Notes under the pieces: model-generated
Database searches by the model: none
What the model saw: the letters and a program-made list of their open reading frames with translations, nothing else
What the model was told of the DNA's origin: nothing
NCBI RefSeq assembly: GCF_024623455.1
Contig: NZ_JANIPJ010000009.1
Coordinates: forward strand, 186,001-250,000
Reading direction: 5' to 3'
Length of the DNA stretch: 64,000 nucleotides
Origin: Paenibacillus soyae
GTDB taxonomy: Bacteria; Bacillota; Bacilli; Paenibacillales; Paenibacillaceae
Part shown: in pieces, positions 43,886-52,316 of the stretch
Position numbering within the stretch: the stretch's first letter is position 1
Layout of the letters: every line of letters begins with the position of its first letter
Made by a program: the position numbers and the translations under genes

Positions 43886-45644
43886 CTGGCTGATGCAAGA
43901 CGTTTCGGTCGGAGCGGGCGGCGATGCGAAGAAGCTTCTTCTGGAGCGCGTGTCCGCCGAATTCCGCCCGGGAGAGATTACGCTGCTGATCGGGCATAAC
44001 GGGGCGGGAAAATCGACGCTGCTCGAGACTTTAGCGGGACTGCGCAAGCTGAACGACGGTTCAATTTCGCTAGACGGAGAGCCGCTCTGGATGGGGAGGA
44101 AACGAAACAAGCTGAATCGCGCACTGCTGCTGTCATTCGGCATCGCCATGCAGCAGTCGGAGTCGCAGTGGTTCGCGCCGAACGCAAGGGAGGAGCTGCT
44201 CTATTCGCTGCGGCCGTATAAGCCGTCAGCCGAGGAGGCGGAGCGCCGGATTCAGGCGGCGCTCCAGAGCATTGGGCTCCAGCCGGACTTGCTGGAGCGG
44301 GATCCTTGGACGCTGAGCGGCGGCCAGCAGCGTCGCCTTGCCATCGCCTGTCTGCTCGCGTGCGAGCCGGACTGGCTGCTGCTCGATGAGCCGACGGCGG
44401 GGCTGGACGCCGACGGCACGCGCCGCCTGTGCGCCATTCTGGAGGCGCACAGGGCGGCGTGGCGCGGAGCGGTCGTGGCCACGCACGACCTCGAGGCGCT
44501 GCTGCCGCTCGCGGACCGCGTCGTCGTCGTCCGGCGCGGCGAGGTCCGCGAAGCGGCTCCGGCGGAGGCGGCGCTCGCGCTCGCCGCAGCCGCGCCGCAG
44601 GCGCTTCGCGCGCAGGCTCTGCTGCGCGGGACGGCGGCTTTGCCGCCGGAGGCGCCCGCCCAGCGGAGCGGCGGGGCGCCTTGGCCGACGCCGCGCGAGC
44701 TGGCGGCGGAGCTCGCGCGCGAGCGGAGGCGCGGCGGGAACCGCGGCGGCGCGGGCGAGCCGCTTGCAGAGGCAGCGAGGAACGCCACCGCCGCGGCAAG
44801 CGATACGGCCTCGGCGCCCGCCGCGGCAAGCGATACGGCCTCGGCGCCCGCCGACGGGAAGCCAGAGACAAGCGGAGCGGCGAGGGCGCAGATCGAAAGG
44901 GCGGTCTGGCTAAGGCCGGACTACTTCGATCCCCGCGCTGTCGTGCTTGCCTATTTCCTGCTATCGGCTTTCGTGCTGTATCTCGGAAGCATCAAAGAGC
45001 TGGCGGTGGGGGCGATCGTCGTTGTGGCGGCGGCCGCTCCATTCAGCTCGATTATGCGGAAATGGTGGAAGGTGCTGCGCGGGTTCGCCATCGTCTCCAT
45101 CATCCTGCTGCTAATCGGAGGTCTATCCTGGTCGCCGCTTGCCTTCAGCTGGGCGAAGGCGGAGCCGGCGGCCGTCAAGCTGTCGCAGCTCATGCTCATC
45201 ATGGTGATCGGCATGCCGATGCTGGAGCTGATGACGCCGCTTCGACTGCAAAGAGCCATCCAGCAAACCTTTGGCTGGATGGCTCGGATCGGCATTCCTA
45301 TTCATTCCGTCGGATTGTTAATCATGTTAATTTTCCGATTCATCCCGTTGCTGGGGAGGGAGTGGGAGCGATTCGCCAAGCTGGCGCATGCCAGGGGCAA
45401 AGCGGCGTCGCGGCTTGGGACGGTTCCGATCCGGATGCTGCGCGTCATCTTTATCCCGTTCGTCCGTTCCATTCTTCGAATCGCGGAGGAAATGGCCGAC
45501 GCGCTGGAAGCGCGAGGGTATGGGAGTATGCCGGCCAAGCCCGTATATGGCTTCCGCGTAGCATTCAGACGTTCGGACGCCCTTATGCTGGGGCTGGCCG
45601 CGCTTGGCGGCTTCCTGCTCTTGATCATTATTCGTCTGCTATAA
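43875..45644 (+). CDS. ECF transporter ATPase-EcfT fusion protein
   Basis: A 589-residue fusion. The N-terminal ABC ATPase (about 1-230) has Walker A GHNGAGKST, LSGGQQRR, WLLLDEPTAG and an intact THD switch histidine. A very GC-rich, Ala/Arg-rich linker (about 230-345) contains a perfect 30-bp tandem duplication. The C-terminal EcfT membrane domain starts near 350 and keeps both coupling motifs, AHARG near 505 and LEARG near 546. A and T components are usually separate proteins. With the first ATPase and BioY it would complete a biotin transporter. The 3' end overlaps the convergent HAD gene by 17 bases. Confidence 0.87.
   Translation: MKGSWLMQDVSVGAGGDAKKLLLERVSAEFRPGEITLLIGHNGAGKSTLLETLAGLRKLNDGSISLDGEPLWMGRKRNKLNRALLLSFGIAMQQSESQWFAPNAREELLYSLRPYKPSAEEAERRIQAALQSIGLQPDLLERDPWTLSGGQQRRLAIACLLACEPDWLLLDEPTAGLDADGTRRLCAILEAHRAAWRGAVVATHDLEALLPLADRVVVVRRGEVREAAPAEAALALAAAAPQALRAQALLRGTAALPPEAPAQRSGGAPWPTPRELAAELARERRRGGNRGGAGEPLAEAARNATAAASDTASAPAAASDTASAPADGKPETSGAARAQIERAVWLRPDYFDPRAVVLAYFLLSAFVLYLGSIKELAVGAIVVVAAAAPFSSIMRKWWKVLRGFAIVSIILLLIGGLSWSPLAFSWAKAEPAAVKLSQLMLIMVIGMPMLELMTPLRLQRAIQQTFGWMARIGIPIHSVGLLIMLIFRFIPLLGREWERFAKLAHARGKAASRLGTVPIRMLRVIFIPFVRSILRIAEEMADALEARGYGSMPAKPVYGFRVAFRRSDALMLGLAALGGFLLLIIIRLL
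44791..44850 (+). repeat. Perfect 30-bp tandem duplication in the ATPase-EcfT linker
   Basis: Bases 44791-44820 are repeated exactly in 44821-44850. The unit encodes ten residues (AASDTASAPA) in frame, so it lengthens the linker without disrupting the protein. Confidence 0.95.
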
Positions 45645-46290
45645 CGGTTCTGGCCGCCGCGTCGAGCCAAGCGTCCACTTCGCCGATCCAATGGCCGTTC
45701 GGGTCGGCGAGCAGCGTCGCCCAGCCGGCCGTCTCCGCCGCTTCCAGGTTCCGTTGTTGATCGTCGACGAACAGGATGGGGGCGTTCTGGCGCAGCTTGG
45801 CTGCGACGATATCGAACGCCTCTCGATGCGGTTTGCGATAGCCCGCCAAGCTTGATATCGTTACGCTGGCCAAATGAGGGCGTACATCCGATATCAAAGG
45901 TGCGATCCAGGTTTCGACATGATTGCTTAATATATGGATATCCGCGGCCATGCTCCAGCGCTCCACCTCTCGAAGCGCGGGCAAGGGAACCAAGCTTTCC
46001 TCGAGGAAAGCTTTTCCTTGGTCCATACTTAGACCTTCCGCATGCTGCACCAGCCACTCCCAGAACGCCGCTTCCGTCACCTCGCCCGTCCATAGCTTTC
46101 CGCTAATTTCCTCTTTGTACGGCCGATAGATCTGTTCGACGGGCCTCTTCGCTTCATTCGCGACAAGGTTCCAAAATAACGGCGAAATGTTCGTGGCGAG
46201 CACGCCTCCGATATCGAAGACGAGCTGCGGCCTAGCAGCTGCGGCAACTGAACCATCGCCTTCGCGGTGAATCCTTTCATTAGTAGTCAT
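45628..46290 (-). CDS. HAD family hydrolase
   Basis: A 220-residue haloacid-dehalogenase-type phosphatase. Motif I is FDIGGVL, motif II the SNH segment, the lysine is in GYRKPH, and motif IV is FVDDQQRN. The substrate is unknown; size and cap type resemble small sugar- or nucleotide-phosphate phosphatases. AGGAGTGA precedes the ATG. It is 24 bases downstream of the MFS gene on the same strand, so the two are likely co-transcribed. Confidence 0.86.
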   Translation of the reverse strand: MTTNERIHREGDGSVAAAARPQLVFDIGGVLATNISPLFWNLVANEAKRPVEQIYRPYKEEISGKLWTGEVTEAAFWEWLVQHAEGLSMDQGKAFLEESLVPLPALREVERWSMAADIHILSNHVETWIAPLISDVRPHLASVTISSLAGYRKPHREAFDIVAAKLRQNAPILFVDDQQRNLEAAETAGWATLLADPNGHWIGEVDAWLDAAARTVIADE

Positions 46291-46314
46291 ACAATCACTC
46301 CTGTTATCGTTGAG

Positions 46315-47538
46315 TCAAAATTGCAAGGTGTCGGCCGATTCGGACGATCGCTTAAGACGCGCGGCTTCGCGCTTATCCTTAACGGCCCAGCTCCAAGTGA
46401 GAACGGCAGCCGCAAGGGCAAGCGCCGTGCCGAACAGAAAGCCTCCGTCAAGCCCCCATCCGCCGTTCAGATACCCCGCCAGGAACGGACCCGAGAACAT
46501 GCCGACGGCATAGAGCGCCTGATACAAGCCCATCGCCGTCGCTCGCGAGGATGAATCGACGTCGCGAATCGCGAGCCCCAGCAGCAACGGCATATGCAGG
46601 CCTTGGGCGAAGCCGTTCAAAGCTTGCGTCGCATAGAGAATGCCGAGCGACGGCGCGGCGATCATACCGGCCGTGCAGCAGGCGCTGACCACGAAGCCGA
46701 TGGCGATCGTGACGTTCGAGCCGAACCGAGGGACGAGCCAGTGCGAGCCTGCGAACGAAGCGAGAGCGTGCGGCAGCATGAATGCGAACACGAGCAAAGT
46801 GAGCTCCACGCCGCCGGCTCCCAGCTGCTCCGCTTTGAGCGGGGTGAAGCCGAACATCGTAATAAACAGAACGCCATGCGCGAGTATCGACAGGAGGGAT
46901 ACTCGCAGCAGCGTGCGGTTCCTGACGACGGTCCCAACCTGGGCAAGCGACATGCCGCCATTCTCCCTGGCGACGCCGCCGGCGGGTTCCCGGATTAGCA
47001 TTGCGAGCAGCAAGCCGGCAGCGCCGCACAACGCTCCGGCAAGGAACGGCGCCCGCGGGCCGAAGCCTTCCGATAGAGCGCCGCTCAGCAGCATGCCGAT
47101 CATCTGTCCCGATACCGTCATGACGCTGATCCGGCCCATGGCGCGGCCGATTTGACCGCTTTCGAAATAGCTGGCATACAGCACCGTAAACGCAACCCAT
47201 GCGGAAGCGCATATACCGGCGACGATCCGGCCCGCCAGCGGCCAAACCCAGCCGCCAGGCAGCAGGAAGAGCAGACAGCTTAAGCAGGCGGCGGCCATGC
47301 CTAGTAGGATAAATGGCTTACGCTTGCCCAGCCGGTCCGACAATACGCCGAGCGGAAACCGCACGAGCATCTGCGTGAAGCCGTAGCTGCCAAGCACGAT
47401 TCCGATAAACGACAGCGAATAGCCGCCAGCGTTCAGGTAGGGAGTCAAGGTAGGCAAGTAAATATACATCGAGGTCCAATACAAGAGGGTAACGGCGATA
47501 AATAATCCGCTTCTGGCGGCGCCATTGCTGAAAGACAT
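46315..47538 (-). CDS. MFS transporter
   Basis: A 407-residue major facilitator with about 12 membrane helices. The MFS motif GVLSDRLGKRKP lies in the loop between helices 2 and 3. The start ATG has AAAGGAGAG upstream; an earlier in-frame ATG at 47640 would extend over the divergent promoter region. It is probably an efflux-type drug or metabolite exporter, but the substrate cannot be told. It diverges from the YesN-type regulator gene, which may control it. Confidence 0.85.
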   Translation of the reverse strand: MSFSNGAARSGLFIAVTLLYWTSMYIYLPTLTPYLNAGGYSLSFIGIVLGSYGFTQMLVRFPLGVLSDRLGKRKPFILLGMAAACLSCLLFLLPGGWVWPLAGRIVAGICASAWVAFTVLYASYFESGQIGRAMGRISVMTVSGQMIGMLLSGALSEGFGPRAPFLAGALCGAAGLLLAMLIREPAGGVARENGGMSLAQVGTVVRNRTLLRVSLLSILAHGVLFITMFGFTPLKAEQLGAGGVELTLLVFAFMLPHALASFAGSHWLVPRFGSNVTIAIGFVVSACCTAGMIAAPSLGILYATQALNGFAQGLHMPLLLGLAIRDVDSSSRATAMGLYQALYAVGMFSGPFLAGYLNGGWGLDGGFLFGTALALAAAVLTWSWAVKDKREAARLKRSSESADTLQF

Positions 47539-47583
47539 GCGGTTCTCTCCTTTCTTTGTTACCAATGTAGCGGAAGGAGGGGC

Positions 47584-47613
47584 TTGTGTCACGTTAATTT
47601 TCGCGTATATACT
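47584..47613 (+). promoter_or_regulatory. Putative promoter of the YesN-type regulator
   Basis: TTGTGT and TATACT with 18-base spacing in the 107-base divergent region. Confidence 0.45.
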
Positions 47614-47645
47614 ATCTTCAATATAGTTCCGAGGAGGCAATAATT

Positions 47646-49208
47646 ATGTTTCGCGTGCTGCTCGTCGACGATGAGGCTTACTCAAGGCAAGGCTTAAAGG
47701 AGTTGATCGGTTGGGAGCGCTGCGGATTCCAGGTGACGGGCGAAACCGATAACGGGGAGGATGCTCTCGATATGATTTTGCAACAGGCGCCCGACGTGGT
47801 CGTCACGGATATTCGTATGCCGGTCATGGACGGAATTGGACTTATCCAAAGGGCTGTACAAGAGCATAAGCTGAATACCAAATTTATAATTGTAAGCGGT
47901 TACGGCGAATTCAAGTACGCACAACAAGCAGTTAAATACGGCGTTTGCGACTTTCTTCTGAAGCCTCTCGACGAAGTCTCCATGGAATCGACGCTCTTGG
48001 AGCTGAAAGCCAAGCTTGAGCGGGAAGCGGCTGACGCCATGCGGCAGCGGAACTTAATGAGCAACGACATATTGGGCGCCTTAATCAAAGGCGAATTCAC
48101 CGAGAGGGAAGCCGAGGAGTGGCAAGCAGTGCTGGGCTTTCCGCCGAAAGTCCGTCTGCATTATCTATTCATTGAGCTGAACGAGCCGGAAATTAGGTTC
48201 ACCGAACGAAGGCCGGAAACGGCTATTGATGTCCGGTCCTGGCTGCATGAGACGTTGGAGCAAATCGCGCCGGCCTGTCCCCCGCTGCTCACGCTTCAGC
48301 ATCGTGGCAGGCTCGGCGTCATCGTGGGGGAATTGCCTGAGAATTGGAGCGTCGGACGGCTGGCTAGAACGCTGCAAAGCAAGCTGCAGCAACAGTCGGG
48401 ATGTCCGGTATGCATCTATATCGGGGAGCCCGTGGACCGATTGGCGGACCTGAAACAGGCGTATGCAACGGCCAAAGATGCGATGAACTATAAGTTCATG
48501 GACGATAGCCGGCATGTGTTCGATTTCGCCGAGCTGCGCGGCATCCAGCCTAACGGCATAATTATGGACAATTCCTGGTTCGCGAACCTCACTGAGTCCA
48601 TGGAGGAAAATGACGAGCAGGCGATCACCCAATCCGTTGAGCAGTTGTTCCGGCAGTTTCGTTCCGGGTACTACGCCCCGGAGGCGGTGCGAACAAGCCT
48701 GCATCGCTGCGTCTCCGAAGCGCTAGCCATGCTGCACCGCATGAAGGTCGATACGGAGGCGATGACGTACAAGGAACCGATGCTGTCTTGGCACGACCGG
48801 AACGTGACGGGCCCCCTCCTTAAGGAGCTGTTCGGACGGTTCATTCAGGAATGCTCCCGGCTGGCGGCGGAGCAGCGCAAGGACTTCGCCAAAGGCGGCA
48901 TTCAGAAAATGAAAAGCTACATCGACGCCCATTACGCCTCGAACATCAGCTTGAAGTCGATCGCCGCCAAGTTTTACATGAATCCCGTCTATTTGGGGCA
49001 GCTGTTCAAAAAGACGTACGGCACTTATTTTAACGACTACGTTCTGCATCTGCGGGTGAACGAAGCCAAGCGATTGCTGCGTCTGACGGACAACCGCGTG
49101 TACGAAATCGCCGACAAGGTCGGCTTCAACAACGTGGAATATTTCGTGTCTCAGTTCGAGAAGCTCGAGCGCATGACGCCGACCGAATACCGCAACAGCC
49201 TTTCTTAA
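47646..49208 (+). CDS. AraC-type response regulator (YesN family), orphan
   Basis: A 520-residue two-component regulator. The N-terminal receiver domain has the acidic pocket VDDE and phospho-acceptor D55 in VVTDIRMP. A long middle region follows, and a C-terminal AraC double helix-turn-helix (KSYIDAHYASNISLKSIAA and FNNVEYFVSQF). YesN-like regulators usually pair with a YesM-type sensor kinase and control sugar ABC transporters; neither is adjacent here. GAGGAGGC precedes the ATG. Confidence 0.9.
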   Translation: MFRVLLVDDEAYSRQGLKELIGWERCGFQVTGETDNGEDALDMILQQAPDVVVTDIRMPVMDGIGLIQRAVQEHKLNTKFIIVSGYGEFKYAQQAVKYGVCDFLLKPLDEVSMESTLLELKAKLEREAADAMRQRNLMSNDILGALIKGEFTEREAEEWQAVLGFPPKVRLHYLFIELNEPEIRFTERRPETAIDVRSWLHETLEQIAPACPPLLTLQHRGRLGVIVGELPENWSVGRLARTLQSKLQQQSGCPVCIYIGEPVDRLADLKQAYATAKDAMNYKFMDDSRHVFDFAELRGIQPNGIIMDNSWFANLTESMEENDEQAITQSVEQLFRQFRSGYYAPEAVRTSLHRCVSEALAMLHRMKVDTEAMTYKEPMLSWHDRNVTGPLLKELFGRFIQECSRLAAEQRKDFAKGGIQKMKSYIDAHYASNISLKSIAAKFYMNPVYLGQLFKKTYGTYFNDYVLHLRVNEAKRLLRLTDNRVYEIADKVGFNNVEYFVSQFEKLERMTPTEYRNSLS

Positions 49209-49299
49209 GGATACCATGCGAAGGTCGCGTTGTTCAGCGGCGTCAAGGGCTGGGCAAGGTTCGGCAAGCAGCCGCCAAATATAGTAGAAGCTAAAAGAG

Positions 49300-49341
49300 C
49301 AAGCCGGAATCCGCAAACTATCGAACCGGCTTGTTTGTTTG
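49300..49341 (+). terminator. Terminator after the YesN-type regulator
   Basis: CAAGCCGG pairs with CCGGCTTG around an 18-base loop, followed by TTTGTTTG. Confidence 0.7.
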
Positions 49342-49434
49342 TCGTGAGTGAATAGGAAACTTTATCCACCTTCACTCGTATAACGTATAGGTTAGGCCCA
49401 TTAAAAATATATAGCCATAGGAGAGGTGTTGAAC

Positions 49435-49995
49435 ATGTTGTCGAATCGTACCCCGGAGTCAACCCAACCAGAGGGCGGGAAGCGAATAGTGAAGGAAATC
49501 AAAGATTGGACGCTTTCCCTCGGCATAGCCGTCGTTGGCGCGCTGCTGTTCCAAAACTACGTTTACGCTCAAACGGAAGTCCATAACGTGTCGATGCAGA
49601 ATACGCTCGTGGAAGGACAGCGGTTAATCGAAGATAAATGGTCCTATCGGTTCAATGAGCCGAAGCAGGGAGATATCGTCATTATTAACGGCCCGGAGCA
49701 TGAAAACAGGCTGGTCAAGCGCGTGATCGCCGTAGAGGGGCAGACGATCGATATGAGAGAAGGAAACGTATATATCGACGGGCAGAAGCTGAACGAGCCC
49801 TACGCGAAAGGGCAGACGTTCGCCGGCCTGGTGGAGGTTCCGTTCACGGTGCCGAAAGGTCATGTGTTCGTGCTGGGCGATAACCGTGAGCACAGCTCGG
49901 ACAGCCGATCCTTCGGTCCCGTGAAGCTGGACAGCCTGGAAGGCAAAGCCGTGTTCCGCGTTTGGCCGATTGATGCGTTCGGCGGTTTATCGTGA
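49435..49995 (+). CDS. lepB: Type I signal peptidase
   Basis: A 186-residue membrane-anchored serine/lysine signal peptidase that removes signal peptides outside the membrane. One N-terminal helix (about 24-46) is followed by the nucleophile S53 in VSMQNTL, the general base K95 in RLVKRVIA, and the GDNREHSSDSR box. Size and layout match B. subtilis SipS/SipT. ATG 49435 is used, with GGAGAGG upstream. It stands alone between a terminator and the two-component operon. Confidence 0.93.
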   Translation: MLSNRTPESTQPEGGKRIVKEIKDWTLSLGIAVVGALLFQNYVYAQTEVHNVSMQNTLVEGQRLIEDKWSYRFNEPKQGDIVIINGPEHENRLVKRVIAVEGQTIDMREGNVYIDGQKLNEPYAKGQTFAGLVEVPFTVPKGHVFVLGDNREHSSDSRSFGPVKLDSLEGKAVFRVWPIDAFGGLS

Positions 49996-50012
49996 ACCAT
50001 CCTTATTTAAAT

Positions 50013-50031
50013 GTAAGAATTTCGTAAGAAT
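50013..50031 (+). promoter_or_regulatory. Direct repeats upstream of the HK-RR-RND operon
   Basis: GTAAGAAT occurs twice, 11 bases apart (one helical turn), a layout typical of OmpR-family regulator binding. A TATGAT -10 lies at 50061-50066 without a good -35, as for an activated promoter. Confidence 0.5.
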
Positions 50032-50110
50032 CGCGTACATTTTCGTTTAGAATTCCCCTTTATGATAAACGATAGGCACAAGAAGATTAGCAACAGCGGA
50101 GAGTGAACTA

Positions 50111-51595
50111 TTGTCCATCAAAGTCAAGCTGTATATGTCGTATTTGGCGATGGCCATCGTGCCGGTCATTCTGCTGTGCTTGTTTATGCTTTTCCTGTTC
50201 TTCGCCGGAAACGAACAAGATTTGCGAGAGTTCACGGAGGCGCAGAAGAACGAGAGCTTCAATCAGGCGATCGTGTACGGTGAGCTCCTATATGTGCTGC
50301 GAGAGCAGCAGGAGAAGATGGACGACCCGGCTTATCTAAGCGGGCTGCAGGAAAAGCTTAGCATGCAATGGGCGGGCATCCTGCTGACAAGAGACGGAAT
50401 CGTATCGGAGATTTCGCCGTTTCTGGAGGGCATGTCGGCGGATGAAGATTGGCAGCATGTCGTGGACGAAGGGAAAAACGAGCTGTTCCTGGATCTCTAC
50501 CGGTTCAAGTCGCAGCGGATTCCATTCGTCTATACGGACGGGAGCGAAGGCGAAGCCATCATTTATTACCGATCCGAGCCGGTTCCGATCTTTTGGCATC
50601 CTCTTTCTATTGCCGCCAGTTTGCTGTTTGTCGGCTTAACCAGCTTGTTGCTGACGTATTTCGTCTCCCGGAGCATTATTCGGCCGATTCGTTCTCTTCG
50701 CGCCGCGGCCTTGCGGATCAAGGATGGCGATCTGTCCTACGAGTTTCAGGAGGAGCTGACGCGCAAAGCCGCAAAGCAGAACGAGATTTCGCAATTGGCT
50801 TCCGCATTTGAAGAGATGAGAATCCGGCTCAAGCAGTCGATCGATCAAAGCCTGCAGTACGAAGAGAACCGGAAGCTTCTGTTGTCCCATATTTCGCACG
50901 ATTTGAAAACGCCGATTTCCGCTATCAAGGGCTACGTGGAAGGAATCATGGACGGCATCGCGAACACGGACGAGAAGCGGATCCGGTATATGGAGACGAT
51001 CTACCGGAAAGCCTCCGACATGGATCAGCTGATCGACGAGCTGTTCCTATTCTCCAAGCTGGATCTGCACAAGGTCGCGTACGATTTCAAGCTGGTCGAC
51101 ATGATCAAGTACATGAACCATCTGGCGGAGGAGCAGCGATTCGATATGGAGAAGGCCGGCGTGCGTCTTCAATTCGAGGTCGTTGCGGACGAGCCCTTAC
51201 TGGTTGCGGCCGATCCGGATAAGCTGTACCGCGTGTTCACGAACATGCTCGACAACAGCGTCAAGTATATGCTTGATGACGGCGGAAACAGCGATCATCT
51301 TGTGCTGCTCCGCGTAGGCAAGGAGAACGGCTTCGCGAAAATTGAAATCGAGGATACGGGTCCAGGCATCGACCCATCCGACTTGCCTCATATCTTCGAA
51401 GGCTTCTACCGGGCGGAGCAATCCCGCAACTCGGAGACGGGCGGCAGCGGACTTGGTCTTGCCATCGTAAGCCAGATCGTAAGCGGACATGGCGGAGAGG
51501 TGTGGGCCGAGAACAAGGCGGACGGAGGGGCGAGATTCTGCATCAAGCTTCCGCTGGCAGCGGAAGAGGAAAGCGAAGGCGGTGTAATGACTTGA
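50111..51595 (+). CDS. Sensor histidine kinase
   Basis: A 494-residue membrane kinase. Transmembrane helices lie near residues 10-32 and 165-190, flanking an extracytoplasmic sensor region of about 130 residues. A HAMP domain follows (SRSIIRPIRSL), then the HisKA domain with phospho-acceptor H263 in LSHISHDLKTP, and a HATPase domain (EDTGPGIDP, GGSGLGLAI). TTG start with GGAGAGTGA upstream. It overlaps the response regulator gene by 4 bases. Confidence 0.92.
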   Translation: MSIKVKLYMSYLAMAIVPVILLCLFMLFLFFAGNEQDLREFTEAQKNESFNQAIVYGELLYVLREQQEKMDDPAYLSGLQEKLSMQWAGILLTRDGIVSEISPFLEGMSADEDWQHVVDEGKNELFLDLYRFKSQRIPFVYTDGSEGEAIIYYRSEPVPIFWHPLSIAASLLFVGLTSLLLTYFVSRSIIRPIRSLRAAALRIKDGDLSYEFQEELTRKAAKQNEISQLASAFEEMRIRLKQSIDQSLQYEENRKLLLSHISHDLKTPISAIKGYVEGIMDGIANTDEKRIRYMETIYRKASDMDQLIDELFLFSKLDLHKVAYDFKLVDMIKYMNHLAEEQRFDMEKAGVRLQFEVVADEPLLVAADPDKLYRVFTNMLDNSVKYMLDDGGNSDHLVLLRVGKENGFAKIEIEDTGPGIDPSDLPHIFEGFYRAEQSRNSETGGSGLGLAIVSQIVSGHGGEVWAENKADGGARFCIKLPLAAEEESEGGVMT

Positions 51596-52281
51596 AAAGC
51601 ATCTTGATCATCGAAGACGAAAAATCGATCGCCGAGCTGGAAAGAGATTATTTGGAAAGCCATGGCTTCAACGTTCACATTGAGGGAAGAGGCGATATCG
51701 GACTGCAGAAGGCTCTCGCCGACGGCTACGACCTAATCGTGCTGGACGTCATGCTGCCGAAGCTGGACGGCTTCGAAATTTGCCGGGAGATTCGGGCGAA
51801 GCAGGATATTCCGATTCTGATGGTGACATCGAAGAAAGAGGATATCGATAAGATCAGGGGGCTCGGGCTCGGGGCGGACGACTATATCACGAAGCCGTTC
51901 AGCCCAAGCGAGCTCGTAGCCCGCGTGAAAGCGCATTTGGCAAGGTACGAACGGCTGACCGCGGATAAACCGAGCACGGGACAGGTCATTCAGATTCGGG
52001 GCTTGCTGATCGACAAGCAGGCACGGCGGGTGACCATACATGACGAAGAAGCGATGCTGACCGGCAAGGAATACGAGCTGCTGCTCCTCCTTGCTTCGCA
52101 TCCGAACCGCGTGTTCGAGAAGGAGGAGCTGTTCGAGCGCGTCTGGGGGCTCGACGCGTTAGGGGATCCGGCTACCGTCACCGTCCATATCCGGCGGCTG
52201 CGGGAGAAGATAGAGCATGACCCGTCCAAGCCGCAGTACATTGAGACCATCTGGGGCGTAGGCTACAGGTTCAAGGTTTGA
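51592..52281 (+). CDS. OmpR-family response regulator
   Basis: A 229-residue regulator with receiver aspartate D52 in IVLDVMLPKLDG, K103-type lysine in TKPFSP and a C-terminal winged-helix DNA-binding domain (ATVTVHIRRLREKIE). The TTG start overlaps the kinase stop (TTGA). The RND exporter gene follows after 35 bases, so this pair probably controls the exporter and itself. Confidence 0.92.
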   Translation: MKSILIIEDEKSIAELERDYLESHGFNVHIEGRGDIGLQKALADGYDLIVLDVMLPKLDGFEICREIRAKQDIPILMVTSKKEDIDKIRGLGLGADDYITKPFSPSELVARVKAHLARYERLTADKPSTGQVIQIRGLLIDKQARRVTIHDEEAMLTGKEYELLLLLASHPNRVFEKEELFERVWGLDALGDPATVTVHIRRLREKIEHDPSKPQYIETIWGVGYRFKV

Positions 52282-52316
52282 CCAAATAGAGAAATCATCG
52301 CGAGGAGTGGAGTGGA

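Noticed and set aside
44429..45760. A 443-codon + strand frame overlapping the ATPase-EcfT gene
   Set aside because: Arises from the GC-rich linker; the sequence is Arg/Gly/Ala-rich in a shifted frame and lacks any domain.
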